From Parasulfitobacter algicola (lineage in GTDB: Bacteria; Pseudomonadota; Alphaproteobacteria; Rhodobacterales; Rhodobacteraceae), in the NCBI RefSeq assembly GCF_013315265.1, contig NZ_JABUFE010000010.1, positions 1-64,000 on the forward strand: a DNA stretch of 64,000 nucleotides, read 5' to 3'. The translations under genes were made by a program, and so were the position numbers. Position 1 is the first letter of the stretch. Each line of letters begins with the position of its first letter. Under the pieces are notes generated by a model, which saw only the letters and a program-made list of their open reading frames with translations, made no database searches and was not told where the DNA came from. Positions 27,622 to 35,967 of this stretch are shown piece after piece.

Positions 27622-28263
27622 TCAACGCCCCAAATCTAAAATGGGTGCGTCACGTTCTACTTCGAATGCTTGCGCACCGGATGTGGTAATAATCTGCACT
27701 TCAACCTTTTGTGCGTTCGGGAATGCTTCGAAATAAACGAAGCTGATTTCTGTTAGCGCATCAGAGTTGTCGCAGTTCAGCATATATTCTGCATGGAATT
27801 CGGTGTGACCCGCTTCCTTGGCGTGGTCTGTGTGGTCTTCATCCCCATGGTCGTCATGTCCATGCTCATCGTGCTTTTCATCGGTGTGGTCTTCATGCTC
27901 TCCGTCCGCGTGATCACCGTGATGCTCCTCGCCGTGATCATTATGTCCGTCTTCGCTTTCAAGCTCGGCCTTTGCTTCAACGACATTACAGCTTGCCGCA
28001 TTGGGCATTACGAATAGATCAAGCGGCGCACCAAGTGTGGCGATCGCCGATTCAATTGCGGAAAGATCGGTGTCACTTTCAGCCGCATACTCAAACCCGA
28101 CAATATCAGCACCCGGCGCTTCAAACGTCATCGTGACAGCCGTACCATCAATCGCGACATTCAGCGTGCCGACACCATGTTCGTGAGCATCAAGCTGGCG
28201 GGTTTCCTCTGCAAAAGTAGGAAAAGCAGTGATAAGGGCAATAAGGGAGAATGCATGTTTCAT
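27622..28263 (-). CDS. zrgA: DUF2796/ZrgA zinc-binding periplasmic protein
   Basis: A 213-residue exported protein with a signal peptide over residues 1-18 (cleavage after TFA). The mature start is DAHEHGVGTLNVAIDG, typical of DUF2796. An insert at residues about 107-153 is very rich in His, Asp and Glu, a zinc-capturing loop, followed by EYMLNCDNSDAL. ZrgA of Vibrio cholerae has the same plan and belongs to a zinc uptake operon. The gene follows zur by 33 bases and leads into the ABC genes. The His-rich loop may vary between strains. Confidence 0.87.
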   Translation of the reverse strand: MKHAFSLIALITAFPTFAEETRQLDAHEHGVGTLNVAIDGTAVTMTFEAPGADIVGFEYAAESDTDLSAIESAIATLGAPLDLFVMPNAASCNVVEAKAELESEDGHNDHGEEHHGDHADGEHEDHTDEKHDEHGHDDHGDEDHTDHAKEAGHTEFHAEYMLNCDNSDALTEISFVYFEAFPNAQKVEVQIITTSGAQAFEVERDAPILDLGR

Positions 28264-28296
28264 AGTATATCCAGTATGGTTTGATTAAGATGGAGA

Positions 28297-28683
28297 TTAG
28301 GCAGCACAGGTGCCACATAGCCCGTGAATTTCAACAATGTGGCGCTCTGCCTGAAAGGCGTTTTGATCGGTTAATGCAGTAAGTGTCGGTAGCAAATCGC
28401 TTCCGTCATGTTCTTCAACCGACCCACAATCTTCGCAGATGGCTAGGACAGGCACACTTTCGACATGGCTACAGCGGCAAGGCACAAAGGCTTTGATGGA
28501 TTCGAGACGATGAGCGCGTCCCTGATCCATCAGCGCCGATAGCGTTCGATAGACCGTAGGCGGCGCAATATCCGGCTCTCTGATCTGAAGCTGTTCGAGA
28601 ATTTGATACGCCGTCATCGGTCTGTCGCATCCATTCAACACACTCAATACATCTGTTTGCCGTGCTGCTGCGCGTTTTCTCAT
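28297..28683 (-). CDS. zur: Zur-type Fur-family zinc-responsive repressor
   Basis: A 128-residue Fur-family regulator. Its N-terminal winged helix contains TAYQILEQLQIREPDIAPPTVYRTLSALMD. The dimer domain has CRCSH near residues 69-73, CEDCG near 83-87 and a C-terminal CGTC, which fit the structural and sensing zinc sites of Zur. As first gene of the zinc operon it should repress its own operon when zinc is plentiful. The ATG at 28683 is in an AT-rich upstream region holding a candidate palindromic box. Confidence 0.87.
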   Translation of the reverse strand: MRKRAAARQTDVLSVLNGCDRPMTAYQILEQLQIREPDIAPPTVYRTLSALMDQGRAHRLESIKAFVPCRCSHVESVPVLAICEDCGSVEEHDGSDLLPTLTALTDQNAFQAERHIVEIHGLCGTCAA

Positions 28684-28710
28684 ATACTAAATTCCCTCTT
28701 TAAAAATAAA

Positions 28711-28726
28711 TTATTTTATAAAGTAA
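28711..28726. promoter_or_regulatory. Candidate Zur box
   Basis: TTATTTTATAAAGTAA is a 16-base palindrome with one mismatched pair, 27 bases upstream of the zur ATG. Zur boxes in alphaproteobacteria are AT-rich palindromes of similar size. The exact consensus was not compared, so this is tentative. Confidence 0.4.
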
Positions 28727-29239
28727 CAAACAGCAAGGCGTGAATGCTTCAATCTTCGAACCAGTCGTGGGGCAGCCACAACCACAGCCCGCTTTGTCCT
28801 GCATCCTTCTAGTTCACCCGCACTGCAGCCAACGGCGATGTTTCCTGAACCGGCCTTTAGCTGTACCACAGAGAACCGGTACTTTGAGTTGGTTCTGTTG
28901 GAAAACTCTTGCTTGATCGGGGCCTGGGTGTCCGCGGCCAGCTGGTTGCTCCGCACACAAATCGCGCCGCAAGGCCAATATCAGCGACATCACGCCCAAA
29001 GACCTCTCAGAACACCGCCGTGGTTTCCTGCAACGCAGCCCATTCCGTCGCGCCGGGTGTGGCCAAGGCATGCATCACGGCAACATAAAGAATCCTGCAC
29101 CGAGGAGCAAAGAAGTATAATTGGGCTGTGATAGTCTCTTCATGATCTAGACGTCATTCCCCTTAGGTGATCAAAAAGATGGGTTTCTAAGGTGACCCGA
29201 AGGGTGCATGGGCCGTTTGTGGTTGTGGAATACTTATGA
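28727..29239. other. Gene-free stretch, nothing recognised
   Basis: Several short open frames on both strands overlap, and none has a recognisable motif, a good ribosome-binding site or a signal peptide. The G+C content is closer to coding DNA than to a promoter, so it may be eroded coding sequence of unknown origin. Confidence 0.4.
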
Positions 29240-29539
29240 TCAAACCACCGTCGCAGAGACGGCAATCATCCAAAAGTGCATCACACTGACCGCGGCCGAG
29301 ATGACGCAGGCCAATGCTACCGACCACCATGCCCATTTCCCCACAAAAACTCTGTACCCGATCAATGCCAGAGGAAAGGCGACACCTGATACGCAGATGA
29401 CCCAGAGGAAATATCCGAATGAGAAAAACAAGCCATAACTCAACTGCGTCACTGCGAAAAATATGGCGATGTTTAAAACGGCAAAACCGCCAGCCAGAAA
29501 TAAAGGGTTAAGATTTGAATTTGGCGAACGCTTCAACAT
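29240..29539 (-). CDS. Small membrane protein, three helices
   Basis: A 99-residue protein with three clear membrane segments (residues about 12-30, 36-60 and 70-95) and short polar ends (MLKRSPNSNLN). No family is recognised. It lies 18 bases after the exported protein encoded at 29558-30085 on the same strand and could be its operon partner. Confidence 0.5.
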   Translation of the reverse strand: MLKRSPNSNLNPLFLAGGFAVLNIAIFFAVTQLSYGLFFSFGYFLWVICVSGVAFPLALIGYRVFVGKWAWWSVALACVISAAVSVMHFWMIAVSATVV

Positions 29540-29557
29540 GCTGGGTCCACGCGGCGT

Positions 29558-30085
29558 CTAACCCGCCACCCGTGTCCAACGCCGCGGAATGGCCTGCATC
29601 TGATAGACCTGTGGTGGTTGCATGAAGATGAGATCTGTTTCAGAACACGTATAGGTGCCGGTTGATATCTCGGGTCCCAGTTCTGAAGGGCGCGGGGGGA
29701 CCACTGACACCTGACCATTCATATTCACCTCTGTCACCACATCAAATGTCGTCGCGGTGATGGTAAAGGTGTCACCTTCGGTCTCGATCGTGGCCTCATT
29801 TTTGCCGGCCATGGTGACAGAGACGTTCATTCCGTCCATGTCCATCGATATCGTCATGCCCTCCATATTGCTAAGCACGCTGCCGTCGGCACTGATGTCC
29901 ATAACCGGGCCTGACCCAGTGACCTCACCGCCATCAATGGGCATGCCACCCTGTGCCATCATTTCCGTCATATCGTTCAGGTCGGCGCTCCACTCCCCGA
30001 CGAGGCATTCGTCAAGCGCAAGTGCGCTTTGAGCGGTACAGGTCATGAGGGCCATAGCCAGGATGGTTGGTCTTATAGATGTCAT
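29558..30085 (-). CDS. Exported protein of unknown function, Met-rich
   Basis: A 175-residue protein with a signal peptide (cleavage after SALA). The mature start DECLVGEWSADLNDM suggests a lipocalin-like beta barrel, with GEW as in lipocalin-like domains, a paired Cys near residues 27 and 149, and many Met (DMTEMMAQGGM, MDMDGMNVSVTM). A fold like the lipocalin-like DUFs is a guess. It precedes the small three-helix membrane protein and follows the 30143-30676 gene on the same strand. Confidence 0.6.
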   Translation of the reverse strand: MTSIRPTILAMALMTCTAQSALALDECLVGEWSADLNDMTEMMAQGGMPIDGGEVTGSGPVMDISADGSVLSNMEGMTISMDMDGMNVSVTMAGKNEATIETEGDTFTITATTFDVVTEVNMNGQVSVVPPRPSELGPEISTGTYTCSETDLIFMQPPQVYQMQAIPRRWTRVAG

Positions 30086-30142
30086 CTGTTTGGTCTTTTT
30101 CTATTTGGTAGTTCTGTCATGCATGTCTGGCGTTTGCACGCT

Positions 30143-30676
30143 TCAGAAACAGCTTGCAAGCGCTACGGATGTTTCGGCCATGCGTTCGGCGAAAGCATCG
30201 GCGATTTCAAGCATCTGCGCTTGCTGTGCATCTTCACCGAGTAAGGTAAAATAGGCATTGAGGTCCGGGTGCGCGGCCAGTTGCGCATTCAGATCATCCA
30301 GCCGGTCCTGCATCGCCGCTGCATCAGGGGCGGCGGCAACCCATGCGGCGCGATCTTCATCGGTCCAACTGAATGCGGTATGTGCTTCCAGCGTGTTCAG
30401 GCGGGCCGGATCCGTTTCCCAGATCCATTCGCGCAGGGCCCGTGTCATCGTCAGGTTCTGTTTGGCCGATGCGGCGGATAGTTCCGAAACCTCTTGTAGG
30501 TCGGATTGGGCGGCAACCATAATCTGGGCGATTTCATCTTGCAGCGCCATCTGAATGTTAATTTCAGCCTGCCAGGCAGCCTCCAAGCAGGAATAGTCCG
30601 GTTTCGCCACTGCGGAAATTGGAAGGCACCAAACGACGGTAGAAAAAGCGAGTGCAGTAAAAGATGTTGTTTTCAT
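30143..30676 (-). CDS. Exported helical protein of unknown function
   Basis: A protein of about 177 residues from the ATG at 30676 (MKTTSFTALAFSTVVW), with AGGA eleven bases upstream. The signal peptide ends after SAVA. The mature part is rich in Ala, Gln and Glu and predicted helical (AEINIQMALQDEIAQIMVAAQSDLQEVSEL), with Cys near both ends that could pair. It looks a little like LprI/DUF1311-type periplasmic proteins but lacks their cysteine pattern. Function unknown. Confidence 0.6.
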   Translation of the reverse strand: MKTTSFTALAFSTVVWCLPISAVAKPDYSCLEAAWQAEINIQMALQDEIAQIMVAAQSDLQEVSELSAASAKQNLTMTRALREWIWETDPARLNTLEAHTAFSWTDEDRAAWVAAAPDAAAMQDRLDDLNAQLAAHPDLNAYFTLLGEDAQQAQMLEIADAFAERMAETSVALASCF

Positions 30677-30711
30677 ATGATATGGTTGTCCTGTCATGAA
30701 GTTTTGCAGTG

Positions 30712-31185
30712 CTAGCCTGCGTGAAAAAACCCCAGATACGCCACGCCGAGCGTGGTCAGGTACAGGAGGATCAGAAACCCGTACTCTGTGGATGACGGCT
30801 TTAACAGAAGGCTCTTCTTGGGTTTTGAAGGATTGTAGAAGACGACCACCTTGTCGTCGTCGATACGCTGAACCCGGCGCATCATTTTCTTGATGCGTGA
30901 CCCCGAACTTGGCCCACCAATCCGGATATGGGCAAGGTTGGTATTGCCCCCCTTATAGGGCGTGCCGTCCACCTCATAGCTGTAAGCAATCATCTTGAGT
31001 GGGTCGTTATGATTTGAGGCGTCAAGATACTTGAATTCGTTCAATTTGCCGATGGTAGATGGCCATGTTGCGATCTTTCGTAGATCAAGGTGATATTTGA
31101 CGGTGAAGAACAGGAACCAAGCGGTCGCCAGTTTTGCCAGTGCGGGTCCATCGCCGGCCATGATCTTGTCCAGAAAGTCTTGCAC
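30712..31185 (-). CDS. DUF3592 membrane protein
   Basis: A 157-residue protein with a hydrophobic segment near residues 20-35, a soluble domain and a C-terminal helix (YGFLILLYLTTLGVAYLGFF). The soluble domain has the DUF3592 pattern: TWPSTIGKLNEFKY, AYSYEVDGTPYKG, then VVVFYNPSKPKKSLL. DUF3592 proteins are of unknown function. It is divergent from the VWA protein gene 160 bases away, and a second DUF3592-like gene lies at 33597-34094. Confidence 0.75.
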   Translation of the reverse strand: MQDFLDKIMAGDGPALAKLATAWFLFFTVKYHLDLRKIATWPSTIGKLNEFKYLDASNHNDPLKMIAYSYEVDGTPYKGGNTNLAHIRIGGPSSGSRIKKMMRRVQRIDDDKVVVFYNPSKPKKSLLLKPSSTEYGFLILLYLTTLGVAYLGFFHAG

Positions 31186-31345
31186 GTTGCTTGTCGTTTG
31201 AGGGAGTTCAGCGTTGTCACACAGATCGGTAGGCGCATCACTGCATACAATTGTACCCCAAAGCTTTCCCTTCTTTTCAATCTGTTGATATTGCGACTTC
31301 GACTATTTAACTAGGTATACATCATTTCTTTTCAAGGAAGTCATC

Positions 31346-33088
31346 ATGCATCGTTCATTTCATCTGGCTTTACCACTTATCGCACTGGGGTGTATGGCCA
31401 GCGCCCAAGACGCATCCAGGAATGCAGATGTGCTATTTATCCTCGATGGCTCAGGTTCCATGTGGGGGCGGGTGAATGAGGTGGAAAAGATCGTCATCGC
31501 CAAGGATGTGATGAGCGGACTGATCGATGGTCTGCCAGAGAGCGTGGATGCAGGGCTGATCACCTATGGCCACCGCGAACGCGGCTCTTGCGCGGATATC
31601 GAGGTGATCGCGACACCCGGACAGACCGATCGCGCCGACCTGCTGGCGTCCCTTGCAGGCGTGACTCCGCTGGGCAAAACACCGATTTCCGACAGCTTGC
31701 TGCAGGCAGGCGAAGTGATGCGCCAGACCGAAGATCCGGTGTCGATTGTGCTGGTATCGGATGGGATCGAAAGCTGTGAAGGCGATCCTTGCGCGACGGC
31801 CGCGCTCTTGCGCGAACAGGATATCGATGTGCGCATTCATGTCGTGGGCTTCGATGTGGATGCGGAAGCCAAAGAACAACTCAGCTGCATCGCCGAGGCG
31901 GGTGGCGGCGAGTACTATGATGCAAGTTCCGCCGATGCTTTGGATGCAGCACTGGCCGATGTGCGGGTCAGCATCGTTGAAGAACCCGTCATGGTGGAAC
32001 CGGTTGTCACCCCTGTGGCGCCACAGGTCGCCAACCTGTTCCGGGCTGATGATATCTCGGGCAATACCGATATCACGGTGATCAATGTCGATACCGGCGA
32101 AGAGGTCGATATCCTGTTTGCGTCCGAACCAGAAACAGAAGTGCCAGCTGGTACCTACCGTTTTGAGTTTGGGTATCCGTTTCAAAACTGGCGGTTCATC
32201 CCCCCGCCGGTCACCATAGAGGCGGGTAGTGACTACACCATTTCCGCCGCTGACTACGGATTGGCGACCGTGATTTGGGGCGCTGATAACGCGCGCGATG
32301 TTGGAATTATCCAAGAGGCCACCAACAGCAAGATATTGTCGCTTATGGCGTCACGCGAAAGGCTGCAGATACCACCGGGCGCCTATCGGTTTGACTTTGG
32401 CAACTTCATCTCTCAGCCCACTACAATAGAACCCGGTGGTGAATATACGATATCCGCCTCTGATTATGCATTGGCAACGGTGCGCTGGTCTGATGACATC
32501 CGTGCTGACGTGAAAATTGTAAATGATGCGACGGGGGACGACATAGCCACGATTAGGAAGTCGAGTTCAAGCGCGCAAATCCCGCCCGGCACTTACCGTT
32601 TTGCCTTTCGTTACTTCACATCACCGCCTGTCGTGATTGAGCCCGATAGCGATTATACGGTCACCGCCGCTGACTATGGCTTGGCAACGGTAAACTGGTC
32701 CGACGATATTCTTGGCGACGTTGACGTTATTGATGATGCCTCTGGTGAAGGGGTCGTGAGCCTGCGGAAATCACGGTCCGAGGTGCAATTGGCGCCGGGC
32801 GACTATCGGTTTGTGTTCAGCGGCTTTGTATCGCCCCCAGTCACGATAGCGCCAAACAGTGACTTTACGATTTCGGCAGCTGACTATGGCCTCGCAACTG
32901 TCAGCCTGGCAGAACGTGTGCGTGGTGATTTTCTATTGCTGCAAGGTGATCAAGATCCAATCAACCTCAGGGACGGTAGAGAGAAACAGGTTCTGCCAGG
33001 CCCTTACGCCATGGTGTATCGCGGCGAAGAGCTTGGGATCATCAACATAGATGCGAACGAAACCCGCATGATTGAAGTATCGCAGTAG
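31346..33088 (+). CDS. Exported VWA-domain protein with 70-residue beta repeats
   Basis: A 580-residue protein with a signal peptide (residues 1-20) and a von Willebrand A domain at about 28-210. The metal-site motif is DGSGS at residues 34-38, with Thr in PLGKTPISDS and Asp in VLVSDGIES. A hinge rich in Pro and Val follows, then four to five repeats with the core PPGxYRF...TIEPxxxYTISAxDYxLATVxW. Two successive spacings are exactly 70 residues. The VWA domain should bind Mg2+ and a protein partner; the repeats look like small extracellular beta domains. It starts a plus-strand set with two membrane proteins and another exported protein. Function unknown. Confidence 0.85.
   Translation: MHRSFHLALPLIALGCMASAQDASRNADVLFILDGSGSMWGRVNEVEKIVIAKDVMSGLIDGLPESVDAGLITYGHRERGSCADIEVIATPGQTDRADLLASLAGVTPLGKTPISDSLLQAGEVMRQTEDPVSIVLVSDGIESCEGDPCATAALLREQDIDVRIHVVGFDVDAEAKEQLSCIAEAGGGEYYDASSADALDAALADVRVSIVEEPVMVEPVVTPVAPQVANLFRADDISGNTDITVINVDTGEEVDILFASEPETEVPAGTYRFEFGYPFQNWRFIPPPVTIEAGSDYTISAADYGLATVIWGADNARDVGIIQEATNSKILSLMASRERLQIPPGAYRFDFGNFISQPTTIEPGGEYTISASDYALATVRWSDDIRADVKIVNDATGDDIATIRKSSSSAQIPPGTYRFAFRYFTSPPVVIEPDSDYTVTAADYGLATVNWSDDILGDVDVIDDASGEGVVSLRKSRSEVQLAPGDYRFVFSGFVSPPVTIAPNSDFTISAADYGLATVSLAERVRGDFLLLQGDQDPINLRDGREKQVLPGPYAMVYRGEELGIINIDANETRMIEVSQ
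32141..33025 (+). repeat. In-gene tandem repeats, 210-base period
   Basis: The PPGxYRF core recurs at about 32143, 32369, 32579, 32789 and, degenerate, 32993. The middle spacings are exactly 210 bases (70 codons). The copies differ at the DNA level, so they are old duplications under protein-level constraint. Confidence 0.8.
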
Positions 33089-33114
33089 TCAGTTTCTCTG
33101 CACCGGAGGCACCT

Positions 33115-33597
33115 ATGAAGGTCGTTGAAAACACGTCAGACCGCCTATTCTTGCGGGACGCACCGTGGTTCATGAGCAGTCTGCTGACCGGTGCGATTGT
33201 GCTGATGTGTTATGTCACTTGGCAACGTTATCTTGAGGTCGGGTTTCAACAAGCTGCTCTTATGGGGGTTTTCGCAATAGGGCTTCCCGCCTTGGGTTTC
33301 GTTTTGCTTGTCAGGCGAGATGAGTTGATCCTTGATCGCGCAACGGGTGTGATGGAAATCAGGCATACGACCTTGTTCGGATATCAACGAGAAGAGGAAC
33401 CGCTTGATCGGCTCGAACAGGCGTCCACACAAACCCACCACACATCAAATGGTAACACTCGGCACCGGGTTGCGCTGATCCTATCGGGTGACCCTAAGAA
33501 AGACATCCGAAACATATCACCAGCATATGGCGCCGGACCGCATTCGAAGGACGCCGCCGACATCATTAATCGCTGGCTAAAGGGAGGCGTCTCTTAG
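33115..33597 (+). CDS. Two-helix membrane protein of unknown function
   Basis: A 160-residue protein with membrane segments near residues 20-37 and 48-66. A cytoplasmic domain follows: ELILDRATGVMEIRHTTLFGYQREEEPLDRLEQA, like a small PH-type domain of membrane proteins. A GGAGG ribosome site lies 8 bases upstream and the VWA gene ends 26 bases before. The stop overlaps the GTG start of the next gene by one base, so the three genes are co-transcribed. No function can be given. Confidence 0.65.
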   Translation: MKVVENTSDRLFLRDAPWFMSSLLTGAIVLMCYVTWQRYLEVGFQQAALMGVFAIGLPALGFVLLVRRDELILDRATGVMEIRHTTLFGYQREEEPLDRLEQASTQTHHTSNGNTRHRVALILSGDPKKDIRNISPAYGAGPHSKDAADIINRWLKGGVS

Positions 33598-34094
33598 TGA
33601 AATATGTCCTGAACCTGTGGATGCTGCTCTTGTCCGTCACGCTTTGGACACCGCAACCCACGCACGAACCATTGCGTGACCTGCCACGTCTATTGGTTGG
33701 AACATCACAAGCGGCTGTGGTTGACCGATGTGAACGAGTGCAATTCAGACGATCGGGCGGTGTCGGGAGCAGTGCAACAAATAGCGTTACGATCTTTGAC
33801 GACATCCCAATTGCGATCAGTGCCGAAGGGATAGAGGCGCATGGCTCGTACAGACTGGGCAAGGAATGGTGTGATGACCAAGTCGGTAAGTCCGTCAACA
33901 TATTGGTTCATCCCGATGACCCACAACGAAGTATGATCAACAGCTACGTGCAGCTTTGGTTGCTACCCGTTCATCTTTTGGTGGTTTTGGTCCTTTTTGT
34001 CCTGAGCGCAGTATACCCACCTGCGTGGCGCTTTGTTTTCTTTGGATATCTGGCATTTGCTTCGGGATCAGTCTTGTTGGAGCTTTATTTATGA
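33597..34094 (+). CDS. DUF3592-like membrane protein
   Basis: A 165-residue protein from a GTG at 33597, with AGGGAGG nine bases upstream. A signal or anchor helix comes first. The soluble domain ends in VNILVHPDDPQRSMI, the yxxPxxPxxS motif of DUF3592, and two C-terminal helices follow. Cysteines at the domain start (VVDRCERVQF) and at KEWCDDQ may pair. It resembles the DUF3592 protein encoded on the other strand at 30712-31185. It sits in the VWA operon. Confidence 0.6.
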   Translation: MKYVLNLWMLLLSVTLWTPQPTHEPLRDLPRLLVGTSQAAVVDRCERVQFRRSGGVGSSATNSVTIFDDIPIAISAEGIEAHGSYRLGKEWCDDQVGKSVNILVHPDDPQRSMINSYVQLWLLPVHLLVVLVLFVLSAVYPPAWRFVFFGYLAFASGSVLLELYL

Positions 34095-34160
34095 CGCCGA
34101 AATTAGCAACAGAAACCACCTGCTTCTTACCCCCCATTCAACTTTGACCAGGAGAGATCA

Positions 34161-35219
34161 ATGATCAGATGCGCAATTGCTCTTACCGCGCTATGCACAG
34201 GTGCAGCAGCCAATGAACTGACCCAGGATTTTCTAGAGGCGCCGGGCATGGTCTGGGTCAGGACAGATTTTCCCGCGTTCAGCAAAGAAGGGAAAATGGA
34301 CAGTCTGATCCCATATCTGCAATTTACGGACGGAGAATTTGAAAGCGGCTTGCTGGCCGGATATCCTAGCATCTATCCAAATAGCTGCGCAGAGCCATAT
34401 AACTGTGATGCAAGGACGACACGCGGAGACGTTTTAAGCGGACCTTACACCGTGGTTGCGACCGGCATTCAGGCACAAGAAGGCACCACGCTCAGCGATT
34501 GGCAATTCGGTGAGGGTACGCGCCATGATTGGGCGCTTGCTGCAGATGGCATGTATGGCGGTTATGCCGCGATTAACCGACGTGATGATCGGCTGTACCA
34601 GGAAAGCGAAGCAGGCCCCCGCACCTATCTGCGTTTGCCCGAACACCTTATCCATTCAGCTTTTCACTTGGCCGAATTTGCGGACCAACCGGTCGATTTG
34701 GCCTATCAATGCAGCCTCGAACAGATCGCAGCATTAGCAGCGGCGCCTGTGGATCAGCGCACACCGACACAAATGCAGTTCCAGGCGCTCTTGAATGTCT
34801 TGGCGGTTCAAATGCCCGCAACCCACCGCCAACAGGTGCTGGATGGAATCCGGGTGGCTGGCGGTCTCAGCCCGGAACAAAGGACAGAGCTGGATCAATT
34901 GGATGCCGTCACATCAATAACGGCCGGCCTTGCAACGCTCTCAGAAAGTCTACTTGTGCGGCCAGAAGGATTTTCTTTCGATCCGCCCGAGCTGCTAGAG
35001 GGGTCAGCAAGCCAAGAGGCAATTGATCAGGTCAATATGATGATGCCGTTGATGGTCATAAGTCGTGCGCCTGACCCAATCGCTGCACAGGCGCTTTTTG
35101 ACGAATTGATGCCAGATATGATTGCCGCAGCCCCGCTCGCGGCAAAAATTTCACATGCTGTTCTTCTTGATGAGGAAGGGTCAGCGATCGGCACCGTGGT
35201 ATGTTCAAAGGCAGGATAA
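34161..35219 (+). CDS. Exported protein of unknown function
   Basis: A 352-residue protein with a short signal peptide (MIRCAIALTALCTGAAA). Cys pairs are visible in NSCAEPYNCDA. The N-terminal half has several WxxG-type beta motifs (DWQFGEGTRHDWALAADGMYGG). The C-terminal half is Ala/Leu-rich and helical. No family is recognised. It follows the DUF3592-like gene after 66 bases with AGGAG before the ATG and is probably the last gene of the VWA set. Confidence 0.6.
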   Translation: MIRCAIALTALCTGAAANELTQDFLEAPGMVWVRTDFPAFSKEGKMDSLIPYLQFTDGEFESGLLAGYPSIYPNSCAEPYNCDARTTRGDVLSGPYTVVATGIQAQEGTTLSDWQFGEGTRHDWALAADGMYGGYAAINRRDDRLYQESEAGPRTYLRLPEHLIHSAFHLAEFADQPVDLAYQCSLEQIAALAAAPVDQRTPTQMQFQALLNVLAVQMPATHRQQVLDGIRVAGGLSPEQRTELDQLDAVTSITAGLATLSESLLVRPEGFSFDPPELLEGSASQEAIDQVNMMMPLMVISRAPDPIAAQALFDELMPDMIAAAPLAAKISHAVLLDEEGSAIGTVVCSKAG

Positions 35220-35315
35220 CAACAACGATGCAAATTGGCGTTAATAGTGGGTAGCTGCAACTTGCACCGCTGATTGCAAAGCGAGATAATGCGGTGGGGT
35301 GGATAGTCTCCTGCT

Positions 35316-35516
35316 TTATCCTAAATCGCCGTCACTCTCTGCCTTATGCCGTTTTCTGAAACGGGTGATTGCATCCAGCTCCCAATACTCTTGAAGCTTC
35401 TCTTCCGTCCGGGAAAACGGCACGCTCTTTGGCGGCTCCAAAACCCCAGTGCCCCGACCCCACGTTCCAAACAGTTTTGCGCGTTCGGCGGTTAGTCTGA
35501 CAAATCTACGCAGCAT
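35316..35516 (-). CDS. Small basic protein, uncertain
   Basis: A 66-residue open frame from the ATG at 35516 (MLRRFVRLTAERAKLFGTWG), preceded by GGGAGG at seven bases, a strong site for such a short frame. It is basic, has no membrane segment, and carries a central helix (REEKLQEYW-like, SRTEEKLQEYWELDAITRF). There is no known family and no clear operon partner. The ribosome site is the main reason to list it. Confidence 0.4.
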   Translation of the reverse strand: MLRRFVRLTAERAKLFGTWGRGTGVLEPPKSVPFSRTEEKLQEYWELDAITRFRKRHKAESDGDLG

Positions 35517-35759
35517 CTCACACCCTCCCCATATTGAAAACACAAGTTGAAACCGTTGAAAATTTGAAGAAAATCAATTCTGCAACTCTCTTTAAAATCG
35601 AAACAACTTTGACGTTAAACTCTAACAGAAATCGAACCAGAGCCTCCGTTACGATACAGCTTCAGCTCTCCGAAAAACTTTGACGACGGACACTTTGGCA
35701 TTCAAGTCAGCATCGGTCACTCTGGACTCAGGGCCGCAAAATGCTGGTGCAACTTTAAC

Positions 35760-35882
35760 ATGGATAGCGTTGGTCCCAGACTTGCCTATCTGTCTGGTGT
35801 CCTGACGGCCACAAACAAACGAACATCAATGAGCTGCTGCCATGGAACTACACCAAACACATGTGAACGGCGAACCGCTTAC
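35760..35882 (+). mobile_element. IS66-family right-end remnant
   Basis: The last codons of an IS66-type transposase can be read across two frames: PRLAYLSGVLTA, then NINELLPWNYTKHM and a stop at about 35873. The stretch ends in CGCTTAC at 35876-35882, which is the inverse of the GTAAGCG terminus of IS66 elements. The rest of the element is missing. The remainder of 35220-35967, outside this and the small gene at 35316-35516, holds nothing recognised. Confidence 0.65.
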
Positions 35883-35967
35883 AGAAATCTTCCGTTACGA
35901 AAACATCAAATCTTTCCCACAAGCGCTGACGTTAGACAAGGTCGACTTGAGAGTCCTGCAATGGGCT

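Noticed and set aside
27777-28017. Low-complexity frames in both strands of the zrgA His-rich region
   Set aside because: They are by-products of the His/Asp codon repeats.
31311-31320. GTATAC near the VWA gene as a further copy of the shared operator
   Set aside because: The flanking TTN and NAA halves are missing.
31451-32314. 287-residue minus-strand frame
   Set aside because: Antisense shadow of the VWA gene; His/Arg-rich composition typical of antisense frames.
35626-35650. AATCGAACC segment considered as the second attachment site of the tRNA-Cys island
   Set aside because: Only nine bases match the T-arm region of the tRNA; the surrounding sequence does not match its 3-prime end.
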